From the NCBI GenBank assembly GCA_001953115.1, contig LSSL01004615.1, forward strand, positions 1 to 22,764: DNA of 22,764 nucleotides. The letters run 5' to 3'. The notes under the pieces were generated by a model that was not told the DNA's origin, ran no database searches, and saw only the letters and a list, made by a program, of their open reading frames with translations. This document shows positions 1 through 10,547 of the stretch, one piece after another. Every line of letters starts with the position of its first letter. The stretch's first letter is position 1. A program made the translations under genes and the position numbers. The DNA is from Smittium mucronatum. Its lineage: Eukaryota > Kickxellomycota > Harpellomycetes > Harpellales > Legeriomycetaceae.

Positions 1-364
1 GTCTAATGAAAACATTGAACAAAAAGTGAATGCCATTTTTTGTACCATTGCCTCTGAAAGGGCCCCTAAGAGTGAAATACCTTGCCGTGGTTTAGGGGCT
101 TAATAGTGTACTTTTCGAAGTGCTTTATACCAAAATTTTACACAGCGTTGCACTATTCTTGGTTGGAAATAGTGGAGACAGCGCACAGCGATTCGGAGGA
201 CACGGATTCCAGGGGAGGACCATCTAGAAACAGGAGGAACCGGTCGTTTAGCACAGCTGAGACATAGCCTAGTACACAAGTCCATCGTTCGACAGTCAGA
301 CGGATCTTAGCGTCTAACAGCTATTTTTAGGAAAGCCATGTCGATCAATCCCGCGTTTGGGTAG

Positions 365-400
365 GAGCCTAATTTTATTAATCCTGTTAGAATTAGGCTC
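365..400. repeat. Perfect 10-bp inverted repeat with 16-nt loop
   Basis: GAGCCTAATT at 365-374 is the exact reverse complement of AATTAGGCTC at 391-400. A second, overlapping inverted pair, CTAACAG at 314-320 and CTGTTAG at 384-390, shares the loop of the first, so the two folds would compete. It may be a terminal structure of a mobile element or a transcript hairpin. No protein or RNA family is recognised. Confidence 0.6.
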
Positions 401-610
401 TGACTAGGAGCTCAGTAGCTTCAATAAACTATTATTCATTGACAAAGAGCTTAATTCTCGACTGCACGTAACCTCAGTCATCCAGCCTACTTGAAGCAAT
501 GCCAGGGTATTATTTGGTGGTTGGTAGATTGAACCCTTTTCCCTTAGGTACGCAGCCGGTAGTCCGGCAGAGGAGCTTATTGTAGTTAGGATAATAGTCT
601 TTTCTAAACA
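385..610 (+). mobile_element. Weak LTR-like interval (TGTTAGA...TCTAAACA)
   Basis: The interval starts with TGTTAGA and ends with TCTAAACA, nearly inverted termini of the TG...CA type found at LTR ends. An AATAAA lies at about 424-429 inside it, where an LTR polyadenylation signal could sit. Against this, no target-site duplication is visible for a solo LTR, no clear polypurine tract directly precedes 385, and no second copy exists in the window. The interval is also about 226 bp, short for an LTR. This is a candidate only. Confidence 0.18.
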
Positions 611-620
611 ATTTTTTCTT

Positions 621-1925
621 TTTTTCATATTTTTTTAGTATAGTCTTTAATGAAGTTATCTTACAATAAAATTCCGTGATACAAAAAAAGAATTGCCCCT
701 GAAAGGGCTAACTTTATTTTATTTTACTAAATTGATCTCCCGGATATATATGGTTTGAATGCTAGCAGTGATTGGTTGCCTTTTCATGCATGTGCTGCTT
801 TTTTCCAACCACACGATGAATACGAGGGTATATTGGCACCTATTGAATTTTAGAATTTGAGATTGTTCGATACAAATATTCAAAAGCAAATATCACATTA
901 TTGTTAGCAGCAAACAATTTGAGATTTGCATCTTACGCAAACATCAGTCTTTTAGGTTGTGAAACACTCTACTCCCAAACCTCAATACGATCCTTCATTA
1001 AGCATGGATCAATAATCTATTTGAGTCAACAATATTTTGCTAAAAGTAACAAACAATATGTTTCCAATGATTGCCATTCGCCAAAAAAAAAAGGCGTTGA
1101 TGAAAATCGCAGGTCTGTTTCATGAATAATACCTTGTTTCGCAAAAAAAAATATCATGCGAAGAAAAGAACAAATCACGACAATCTCCAGTAAAATTTTA
1201 GAATCCCTATTTGACTCCAAATATTCCCTTGATAAAAAAACTTATGTATTATTTACTCCTCATCAACCAATAAAGACCATGAAGCAACTTAAACTTGGCC
1301 TTAGGCGGTAATCAATTTCTTTTTTTGGAAAGAGAGAGGCCTGAATATGCAAGTGGAAACCCATTTTCCACGAATGGCCTCCTAGAAATAGAAAACCTGT
1401 GTACTTTCTCCTAATTTGAATATAGTTGATTGATCGTGAATTTTCCTTTCCAAATATATTTATTTTCCTGCAGGTAACATTTTTATTCAATAATGGTGTC
1501 TCAGCTTACTTTTTTCTCTTTAGCAGCCAGATGGCTTACATTTGTGATCATAAATATTTAACATTCATGCCACTTTGGCTTATTCTACGAATTATTTACA
1601 TATTATTGGCTACTAAATGATAATTACCAAATGGGGATATTTAACATTAACAAATTGGAATACACAAAGAGCCCAGGACGCTTGAGGATTACTCGATATT
1701 CGAATGTGAAAATTCATCATATTGAATCCAAACCTTCGTATTTTTATGAAGAAGATTCAAAAACTAAACCAACTAAACTCCTGAAACTGACAAAACTTTA
1801 TCCTCTGTATATGTTTAGCTATTGAGGGCATCTAGACTGTTTGTATAGAAGAGGAAAAACACTAAACATTTCTCGAACTTTAACAGGAATATTGTTCGGA
1901 ATTTATATTCTTTGTTACTTGAATT
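621..1925. other. Intergenic region upstream of the anoctamin gene
   Basis: This is AT-rich intergenic sequence with many short A and T tracts. The only ATG-led frame of note, at 1631-1825 (64 codons, stop included), has no recognisable motif and is probably chance. The last 100 bases before the anoctamin ATG are a mixed AT-rich leader with no clear TATA box. The start codon has an A at -3 (GAATTATGT), a favourable eukaryotic context. The coding-like stretch at 731-1125 is listed separately. Confidence 0.6.
731..1125 (+). pseudogene. Coding-like remnant, unidentified
   Basis: Two forward frames with protein-like composition abut here. The first (731-853) has 40 sense codons and reads through DWLPFHACAAFFQPHDEYEG to a stop at 851-853. 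The second (847-1125), one frame over, continues with segments such as LLLAANNLRFASYANISLLG and ends in a Lys/Arg-rich tail. Neither has an ATG start. The residues are more varied than the Lys/Asn/Ile/Phe mix that random AT-rich DNA gives. A frameshifted relic of one gene or element is possible, but I recognise no family. Chance frames remain a real alternative. Confidence 0.2.
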
Positions 1926-4637
1926 ATGTCTACCGAAAATTCGGATAAAGTATCTGAGTCTTCTACTCCTACCACTAACGATGGAGTTGATTTTGATGAG
2001 CTTTCCCAAAATCTGATTTTTATGGAAAACTCCACCGCTTATTGGGATTCAAATCAGTATAATATTACCCCTGGAAACTTGAGCTCTAAAAATGGTTCTG
2101 CTGAATTCAAAGCTTTTTCCGATTTTGTGATTGTATTCAACTACCCCCCTCCGACTAAAAACGTGTTGCTAAAAAATCTTGAGAAAAACAAGCTATTGCG
2201 TTCCCTTAGCAAAGATCATTCCAAATCTGACGAAATCCTGAAATCTTTCCAAAGTATAATAGATCGATTGACAAACGCTGGCTTGACAGTAGAAGTTAGA
2301 CATTCTATAAAAAATATTTTCAAGACTAAAACTTCCACTAATAATTCTTCTCAAAAGGAGAAAAATGGCTCTGAATTTGATATTAAAATAAAGGACGGAC
2401 ATTTACTGCTTTTTGTAACTTGTAGTAGTGCTAGAATTGAATTGGAATATAAAAAAATGCTAATTTCAAATATCCAGTTGTCTTCCGAAACCAGTCATTT
2501 TTCTGACCTTAACCAAGATCATCAAAAGTTATCCCCAGCCTCTGAAAAATCCATCTTAGCTGGCTCTGAATTTCTTCCAAGTCGCATTCTCAGCACCGCT
2601 TCTAGACAGCGCATTGTCCATAGAATCATTTCTGGACCTGTGGATCATGGCTGTGCTAATGTAAGAGTAGATAATGAAAAGTACATTTCTGCTGTATTTC
2701 CTCTACATGACAAGAAGCTAAATAAAAAATGGATAAAAGATTGGTCTACCAAGCTATTTATCTCTCAATCTGATATCGAACATATTAGACTTCATTTTGG
2801 CGAAGAAACCGCTATTTATTTTGCTTTCCTGCAGTTTTATTTTAAATACCTTTATATCCCTGCCATATTGGGTATGTGTGCATATTTACTAAATTGGCAA
2901 TTTTCTGCAATTTTCTCATTCTTGTTGATGTTGTGGAGTCTTTTTTTCACCAATGCTTGGAGACTCAAACAAGTCCGCTTAGCTAAATCTTGGGGGCTTC
3001 CAGTATCAAAATCCAAATTAACCGACAAAATTAATGATATTGATGATATCAATGACATTTATTTCAACATACTCAACTATCGCTTAAAAATCAATCAAAA
3101 CGATTATCGCAGATCTCGCTTTAAACCTGACCATTATGTTGTTGATTCTTTTAGTGGTGATAAAATTCCTGTTTACGATGTTAGAAAAAGATTTGTTAGA
3201 CAACTTCTGAGTGTTCCTATAATTCTGGCCTTTTTATTGGCTATGTTTTTGCTCGTGGGTGTTTTCTTCTCCCTCCAAATGTTCATGGAAGAAATATATG
3301 ATGGTCCATTTGTTGGTATATTAAAATTTTTGCCAACTGTGCTATACTCTTTATTCATTCCTACTTTTAATGAATTTTGTCAATATGTGTCCTTAAAATT
3401 GACTGAATTTGAAAACTATGAGTACCAAACCGATTTTAAAAGCATGTACAACCAGAAAATATTTACCTTTAGATTTTTAACTGATCAAGGGTACTTACTT
3501 TTGATGGCTTGGGTTTTTATTCCTCTCCGTGCATATTTTGAAGCATATAGTCGTCAACTATTCATTATTTGCCTTACTCCTCTTCATTTAGCCAGTTCTC
3601 TCTTTTTCGGAATTTTTATACCATCTAAAAATAATGTATCTTCCAGTTCCAATAGTTTACCTCACCCCCCTATTCTTAAAGAAAGCTCAACTCCAGCTGC
3701 TGAAAAACTTCAAACTTTACTTATCTATCTCATTCTAACCTCCCAGATCATTAATCAAGTGACATCTTCTCTTCTCCCTGCGCTTTTAACGTATTTAAGA
3801 GAGCGAAAGAGTAAATCTATTAAAACTGAGTCAGATACTAAACAATCCCTTTCATCAAATACTTCTGCCCCACAAGATCAGGATTACAATGCTTCCCGTC
3901 TTTCAATAAAAACTGATCATGATCTTCACAATTTTGAAAGTGTTGAAATTTCTGATTCTAAGAGATTAGAACAAGCAAAATTCTTGTATTCTGTCTCTGA
4001 GGAAGCTCTACTTGTAAGCTATGATGTATATGAAGACTATGCTGAGCTGGCCACCCAATTTGGATATATTTCATCCTACTCTGTGATTCTCCCAATTGCC
4101 CCTTTGATCTCTTTAATTAATAACTTTTTTGAGCTTAGAGCTGATGCCTTCAAAATCTGTCTGAATGTAAGAAAACCTGTTCCTGTACTTACCAATTCAA
4201 TTGGACCCTGGCTTGAAACTCTGGTATTTACTAGCTGGTTTGGAGCAATAGTCAACTCATTATTGGTGTACCAATTTAACCCATATCTTGGATGGTTATT
4301 CCCCGATACTAGTGCAAATAATCTATTAAAGTATGGCAGAACTAGCATTCTCGCTGCTATCGTAGTTGCTGTCGTCGCTGAACACTTTTTTTTACTGTGT
4401 GGTAAATTTGTTGTGCTCTTTATCAAAGCATTCCCATGGCTGTTTGGCTCTGATGCAAAAAACGGGGGTCTTTTGAAATCCAAAATTAATTCAAAGATTC
4501 TAGATACTTCGCAAGATCTCACCTTAAAAGACTTGGGCTTGAATGATGATGAGATCAAAAAGAATATAGAACTAACGAACTCTAGATCTGAACAACTAGG
4601 GATCGAGTTTATTAACAAATCATTCAAAACTGAATAG
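1926..4637 (+). CDS. Anoctamin/TMEM16-family membrane protein (fungal Ist2-like)
   Basis: This intronless gene encodes 903 residues. Residues 1-290 are a hydrophilic cytosolic N-domain with the early DFVIVFNYPPP strand. About ten hydrophobic segments follow, near 294-322, 325-343, 425-450, 462-485, 518-538, 595-622, 705-735, 760-783 and 805-836, with one less distinct. Family hallmarks are SWGLPV (355-360), the FSGDKIPVYDVRKR block (409-422) before TM3, the FNEFCQYVSLKLTEFENYEY block (481-500), and the TM7-TM8 block around DYAELATQFGY and FFELRADAFK. Known family members are Ca2+-activated lipid scramblases or channels, or ER-plasma membrane tethers such as yeast Ist2. Calcium-ligand positions D704/E707 in TM7 and E736/D740 in TM8 are present. 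The TM6 pair reads N610 and S614 where a Glu is usual. A Ser/Asn-rich hydrophilic loop lies at about 626-680. The C-terminal tail is short, with no CaaX box and no long basic Ist2-type extension. Family assignment is firm; activity is not. Confidence 0.95.
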   Translation: MSTENSDKVSESSTPTTNDGVDFDELSQNLIFMENSTAYWDSNQYNITPGNLSSKNGSAEFKAFSDFVIVFNYPPPTKNVLLKNLEKNKLLRSLSKDHSKSDEILKSFQSIIDRLTNAGLTVEVRHSIKNIFKTKTSTNNSSQKEKNGSEFDIKIKDGHLLLFVTCSSARIELEYKKMLISNIQLSSETSHFSDLNQDHQKLSPASEKSILAGSEFLPSRILSTASRQRIVHRIISGPVDHGCANVRVDNEKYISAVFPLHDKKLNKKWIKDWSTKLFISQSDIEHIRLHFGEETAIYFAFLQFYFKYLYIPAILGMCAYLLNWQFSAIFSFLLMLWSLFFTNAWRLKQVRLAKSWGLPVSKSKLTDKINDIDDINDIYFNILNYRLKINQNDYRRSRFKPDHYVVDSFSGDKIPVYDVRKRFVRQLLSVPIILAFLLAMFLLVGVFFSLQMFMEEIYDGPFVGILKFLPTVLYSLFIPTFNEFCQYVSLKLTEFENYEYQTDFKSMYNQKIFTFRFLTDQGYLLLMAWVFIPLRAYFEAYSRQLFIICLTPLHLASSLFFGIFIPSKNNVSSSSNSLPHPPILKESSTPAAEKLQTLLIYLILTSQIINQVTSSLLPALLTYLRERKSKSIKTESDTKQSLSSNTSAPQDQDYNASRLSIKTDHDLHNFESVEISDSKRLEQAKFLYSVSEEALLVSYDVYEDYAELATQFGYISSYSVILPIAPLISLINNFFELRADAFKICLNVRKPVPVLTNSIGPWLETLVFTSWFGAIVNSLLVYQFNPYLGWLFPDTSANNLLKYGRTSILAAIVVAVVAEHFFLLCGKFVVLFIKAFPWLFGSDAKNGGLLKSKINSKILDTSQDLTLKDLGLNDDEIKKNIELTNSRSEQLGIEFINKSFKTE

Positions 4638-5600
4638 ATATCTTTAGGCGTTATTGTTTTTCTTAATCTTATTTAACTTTATTTTTATAGAAAAAATCTA
4701 GAAACCAGTCCTTTAAAGTTTCATTTTAACCTCTAATGCAACTTTTTTTTAGGGTTTATTTGTTATCTTTTTTAGTCGTTGATGAGTCTCGCAAGAATTT
4801 AATAAATCAAATAGTTTAGACCTTTTATCCTATAATGTTTTCTTTATTGCTCTCCAAAATCAAATTCAGCCCCAGAGAATTTCTAGTGAAAAAATAGTAT
4901 ATTTTTTTTTACCTAGCACCATTTTAAACGTTAAATTAATTGATAAATCTGTAGAAAAAATTAATTGCGCGATTCTATATTATTCGTTTAATGATTCTTC
5001 GCTTTTGGGGGATAGTGTGCCCGATCTTATACTTTTTTGGTTTGGCTAAAATGTGCGTCTGTCATATTTATACGGTAGGAGCCCTCACCAATTCAACAAA
5101 AAGTAATATGTCAATTTCCTTTTTTTATTATGACATTTCTTGGAGAGACGTTGATCGAATAGGATGAATGATGAGAGATGGTAGGTTTTTACACCATTTG
5201 GCAGGCTTTACTATTGATCTTGAGAAAAGCTAATGGATAACTCGTTTAGCCCAATCCACTAATTATTCTTTTTTTGTATTTATTATATGGTGTATAGTTC
5301 TGAGCTAATTAAATGTCCCAAATTTTCTTCACTATTAGTCGAACAGTCTAGGCTGTTCTTATAGATTGATGATCCTTCTAAAGATTTTTGATATTTAATC
5401 TGGCCATATTTCACTTTAATTGTAGAAAATAGATGTTTCAAACTGCAAATAGATTAAATAAAACTAAATAAAAAGCCAATTACAATAATAGTTTAGCTTT
5501 TGAACCTTTTCGCAAAAATAGATAGATTTGAAAATATTTGCAAAAATATACAACCTTTTAATAAAATATCTTGTTTCTTCGAATGAAAATAATGTTTATT
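4638..5600. other. 3' flank and transition into the AT desert
   Basis: Composition here is intermediate. Positions 4980-5240 still hold mixed sequence with several GC-containing words, while the DNA beyond about 5450 is almost all A/T tracts. I see no open frame of protein-like quality, no tRNA and no repeat. It probably contains the anoctamin 3' UTR. Confidence 0.6.
4801..4806 (+). terminator. Possible polyadenylation signal of the anoctamin gene
   Basis: An AATAAA hexamer lies 164 nt past the stop codon in a T-rich 3' flank. It is the first AATAAA after the stop that I noted. Such hexamers are expected by chance in this composition, so the assignment is tentative. Confidence 0.3.
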
Positions 5601-5667
5601 TTTTTTTTTTGTTATAAGCTTTTCTAAAATGGTTGCTTTGATTGGATTTTTTTTTAATGAATTTTTA

Positions 5668-5715
5668 TACCCCCCCCCTTCCTTGATCTCAAGTAAAATC
5701 AGAAATAAAGGGGTA
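5668..5715. repeat. C9 run with facing GGGGTA (possible hairpin)
   Basis: Nine consecutive C residues lie at 5670-5678 inside nearly pure A/T sequence. TACCCC at 5668-5673 is the reverse complement of GGGGTA at 5710-5715, giving a possible 6-bp GC-rich stem. The left part is a G-run on the minus strand. Confidence 0.5.
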
Positions 5716-6155
5716 CCTTATAAACTAATTATTGAAAAAAAATGTAGATTTTTAATGAAAATCCGAATTTTATTTTGATTAATATAAACTCTGATGCTTC
5801 CTTATAGTTTTTTTTAGTGTTATTTTTTTGCTTTTTAAAAAAATAACAATAACTAAAGATCATCTTTTTCATTATTTTATTTTCTTTTGATTTGGGCTAA
5901 AATTATACATATCACTTTAAAGTATTGCCAATTCTTGAGCTATAAATATTTTCGTTGATAAGAATTTTAAAAAAGTAAATTCTAAAAAAAAACAGAAAAT
6001 TTATATATATGATTTATAATTACGATAAAAATGGGCATTTTTTATCTTTAAATGAATTTATCAAGACATTTTACCTTTTTAAATTTCTAGGACAGAATAA
6101 CAAAATTCTAAGTGCCTTTCATTAATAAAGAGTAGGTTTTAATTTTTTTTTTAAA

Positions 6156-6165
6156 CCCCCGCCCC
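6156..6165. other. C5-G-C4 homopolymer island
   Basis: Five C residues, a G and four C residues interrupt a long T/A tract. It resembles the other isolated C or G clusters of the desert (5670-5678, 15301-15305, 15958-15977, 17220-17224, 18317-18321). Function unknown. Confidence 0.5.
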
Positions 6166-9100
6166 GATTTTTAATAATATATGGTTTAAATTTATTCTTT
6201 TAATTTAAATAAAACCCAAAAATTATTTTGTTTTTAGTTTGAACTGCTTTATTTACTCTAAAAAATTATATTTTATATTATTTAAAAAATAATATCAGTA
6301 GATTTTTTTAGGAAAAAAATTTAAATTTTGTTTAAATTATTTATATGTTTATAAGTTTTTCCATTTTAGGACACAATTGAATAAAATGAATTTATTCTAA
6401 GACAAATTTTAATATGTATTTATAACTATTTGGTAAATTTTCTTGGATTTTTTCAAAATCTATAATATTTAAGATAAGTTTTGAAATTTTTAATATTATT
6501 TGATCTGAGTTTATGATGAAATTAAGAAAAGTGTTATTTGAATTTTTAATCAAACTAAATTCATTTTTTCACTCATTATGAATATTGAGTTGGTTTTAGA
6601 AACATTATTATTTGGAAATACTTATCACAGGTCATGTAAATTAGTATTAATCATATAAAACTAATTTTAATTCATACACGTTTACTTAATTTATTCTGCC
6701 TGATTTTTTTTGGCCATTAGACTATAAAATTTTTTTTTATGTCTGATTTTATTTGAGATATGAGGTTAGTTGTACAAAAAAAATTTTAAAAAAACTAAAG
6801 CCGCCAATAAAAGATATTTTTTACTAACTTTTATGGAAATCTAAATGATAGTCACTCAATTTTTAAAATAAGAGGATTAATTAAAAGTATGTGATTTTTT
6901 TTAATTTTTCCTTAATATAATTATATATTATAATAATCAATCATATTAAAAAGGATATAAATGAAAACTTGAATTTTTATCGAAAAAATATTTTTATTTT
7001 ATTAAGAGAAAGTTTGAATAAATAAAATGAAGAGCGAATTTTCTTAAAAAGATCTTTTTAAAGAAATTAGCCTTTATTTTAGAATAAAAAATTCGGTTTA
7101 AAATCAAAATTTATCTATTGATAATATATATTAGCTTTCAAGATTAAAAAAAATTAAGCTGGACAAGAAAAATGTTTTAAAAATTTTAAATTCACATATC
7201 GAACTTATAGAGGCTAATTATAATGACAGAATAATGTTGATGAATATATATAGCTGCTATAATCTAATCTTTTGAGCTATGAAATAAGTTCTGATATTTA
7301 TAATCTGAATAAATTTGATATTTCAGCTGATATTCATATCAAAATAGACATCCTTGCAAGATTGTAATTCGTCTAATTTACCTAAATTTTATAAATTTCA
7401 GGAATAATTTTCCGAAAAAGTTGTAAAAAGGTTGGATAAATTTTACTATTTATCTTATGGGTAAATATTTGATATCATTGACAGGAATTAGAATATTATA
7501 AAAAATATCAGGTTTGAAAAACTATCCTCACGTTTCTATACCTACAACCTGCAAATCAGATAATGAAACTGCAGATTCTATTTATATCATTTACGAAAAA
7601 CTCTTTTTTCTATGATAAACCATTAGAATCGAACAAGGTTAATTTTTATCAAAAAAAAAAAATCTCACTGTATTTTTGATTATAGATTGTAATTTTTTTA
7701 GCGTAAACAGAAAAAAAATTTAAGATTAGATGGAAAAAAATAATATAAATATTGTATCAAATAAGAAAATAAAATTATTCAAAACGGATATCATGCCTTT
7801 TTAAGCTTTAAATTTGAGTGAGTTTTTTTTTATTAAATCTTGAAGCTAAATTAGGTCTAAATATTGGGAATCTATATTGAAAAATATATTTAGTTACAGT
7901 ATAAGTTCTTCTGATACTAAAAAATAATTTTTCATAATGGCTTAAAAGCTATATATGATCCTAAATAAAAAAATTATAGTGTTAGTAAAAAAAAATATTA
8001 TATCAAGCCAGAGAACAAAAAATTTCATAAAACTCATAAGTATGAATTATAAGATTCAACACATATTATACTCCAGAATAGGGGAAAATATCCGAAAATA
8101 ATCAGAACTTTTGGCATAAAATTATTTAGATCGAAGTTATTTTTAATTACATATTGATCAATATAAAGTATCTTTATGTGATTTAGATTTAATAGGTTTT
8201 TTTTTTATATTGAAGAATTAACACACCACTACACTCTCCTAAATTCGAACACTTTAATGTAATTAATCCTAAAATAATAAATTGAAAGAAAATGATCTAG
8301 AAAAACTCTTGGGCATAAAGATATAAATAGCAAAAATCGAGACATAGTATATTTATAAAAATGGGACTTAAATTTTCAGAATTTTTAATTCTGACATATC
8401 GATTCAACTAGTAATTCTTTTATACATCCGAAATATATAATATTATATATGGTTTCTCTTAAACTTACATAATAAACATTTGGAGTTTAGAGCTTCTAAA
8501 AAGGACTAAATATAATTTATTTTCATTTCTTCCGTTTTATTCTATTAAATAAAACTTTTAGTTTTTTCATTAAATTTTTTTGGGTTTATTTTTTATAAAA
8601 TCTAATTTCGTGTTTTCTTTACTATATTCCCCATTATTTTCACCTCTAAAAAATATTGAACGATTTTTTATTTATGCAATATTTAGAGAAAAAATCAGCT
8701 AATTGATATATTAAATTGGAAAAATAAATCAATTCGTCCTAATAATGATCGAGATAGTATCAAATAAAATATCTTAAAAAAAAAGCGAATTCAACTAAAA
8801 ATTAAATCTTTATATTTTAATTATTAATTAATTTCTAGAGTCCATCATTTAAAAACACATAGATATTTATTTTAGTTTATAATTTTAAAAAAAATGTTAA
8901 TATTTTATAATTTTAATTGAACCTTATTTTCTAAATATTTTAAATTTTGATAATTATATATAGTAGAAATTTTATTAGAATTTTCGACCATGGGTTCTAG
9001 ATAAATAATATTTAAATATTTTGATGAATTATATTATTTATCAGATATAAGAAAAAAATTTATAAAAAAATCAAGGGTTCCAACTTGAATTAATAAAATT

Positions 9101-9270
9101 AAATTCGAGAATTTATAATCCAATATAAGAACTAAAAAATTTGAATTTAAAATTCTTAAATAAATAAATATATTATTTGAACTCGATCCTTTTTATTATA
9201 AATTGGGTATAAAATATGGAAACATCTTCATTTATGACATTTTTTACTCAATTAGTTTCAAAATTATCAA

Positions 9271-9309
9271 AATAATTCCTACTAATTCCTACTAATTCCT
9301 ACTAATTCC
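9271..9309 (+). repeat. Tandem 10-bp repeat ACTAATTCCT, about four copies
   Basis: Two exact copies at 9281-9290 and 9291-9300 are flanked by near copies: AATAATTCCT at 9271-9280 and ACTAATTCCG at 9301-9310. It is the only ordered non-microsatellite tandem repeat I noticed in the desert. A short array like this can arise by replication slippage. Confidence 0.9.
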
Positions 9310-10523
9310 GTAATTAATTATATATATAGGTGTTTTTTTACCTTAATAATTTTTTGATTGTACAATAAACCTTGAAAAATCCGGATTATTTCGAGCATCG
9401 TTGTACTATTAAATTCATGAATATTTGTTTTTTATGTTTTTAAAGGATAATTTTAATAAATTTTCCATGAAATATCCAACTTTAAGAATATACTTATTTT
9501 AAGATTTTATTTATAAAATTTAGTTATACTTTTTTTTTAATAGAGAACAGAAAAATCCTCCTAATTTCCAGATCTATACGTCTTTTTACATCTATATCGT
9601 AAGATATTTTTCAGCTTTTAGAATATTTTATAGAGAAATTTTTGCAATTCAAAGCTTAAAAAAAATTCTGAATATCTTATAATTTAATCAACAAATTATT
9701 TTAATAATATTACAAAGAAATTATTTAAGGATTAGTTGAATATTATTTTTAGAGAATTAAGCATTAAAATGCGTAGTTTTGATTTTGAGATACGGGGAAT
9801 CAGTATGGATTCTTAATATTTAAAAAACCTAATATATTCTAATAAGCAATGATTTTTATCATATCTAAAAATTAAAAGAGTCGATTATAAATAATTTGTG
9901 TATATTTTTTAATTAAACCATTAAGCATTGATAAATAAAAAAATAATAGGATATTTTATTCACTTTTATTACTTATTTATAAAATTGAAAAATTCAATTA
10001 AATCAAAAAAGTTGATTTTAATATGTATTTTTAGTTTTAATATAAAATAACTAGTTTTTAAAAATATAACTATTATCAAAAACATCAATAGAAAATTTGG
10101 AATAATTATAAAAGCTTTACCGAAAATTCATATATATAATCCATTTCAGGGAAATTAGCATTTTTCTATAACTATTAATGTGTGTTATTAAATAAATATT
10201 TATCATTAGCTCTGATAGAAGTAAATGAGGACTGCTATTCGGCTTTTAACCAGGATAATAATAAATTTTCTGTAATTTTTGTAATAAATTTGAGTAAAAA
10301 ATATATCAAGATTAATTACTAAGAGATATTTGAGTTGTATAAAACGGGCTTGGTTGGTTTTGTGAACAATATTGTGATTGATTTAGAGATTAAATTTATT
10401 TTGTAATAAACCCTGACACTTATAGGAAAAAATTTTCTCTGGAGCTTAGAATATTGTATAGATATCTTTTATTTTATTTTTAAATGCTTAACAGTGTGCT
10501 TTTAGTGTTTATTTTAAATCAAT

Positions 10524-10547
10524 TATATATATATATATATATATATA
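10524..10547. repeat. (TA)12 microsatellite
   Basis: An uninterrupted alternating T/A run of 24 nt. Such a run is easily melted or extruded as a cruciform, and its length is likely to vary between strains. Confidence 0.9.

Larger units (their letters stand above)
1..620. other. GC-richer segment resembling the end of a decayed repeat or retroelement
   Basis: This stretch has visibly more G+C than the DNA that follows. Two short open frames run forward. One is open from base 2 to a stop near 104. The other, in a different frame, runs from about 73 to 267 and ends in an acidic then Arg/Asn-rich tail (SDSEDTDSRGG then PSRNRRNRSF). No ATG starts either frame, so they look like pieces of one worn coding region or chance frames. 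I recognise no reverse transcriptase, integrase or RNase H motif. The composition shift, broken frames and nested inverted repeats suggest a retroelement end, which is inference. It could also be the last exon of a gene whose body lies left of the window. Confidence 0.3.

Noticed and set aside
1263..1490. 75-codon minus-strand frame with a protein-like C-terminal part
   Set aside because: No recognisable domain, and the first half is low-quality AT-rich translation; not enough to call a gene.
4076..4627. 183-codon open frame on the minus strand
   Set aside because: It lies wholly inside the conserved TM7-TM10 part of the anoctamin gene and shows no family features; it is an antisense shadow.
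4780..4786. TGATGAG word resembling a hammerhead ribozyme core
   Set aside because: No matching GAAA core or supporting stems nearby.
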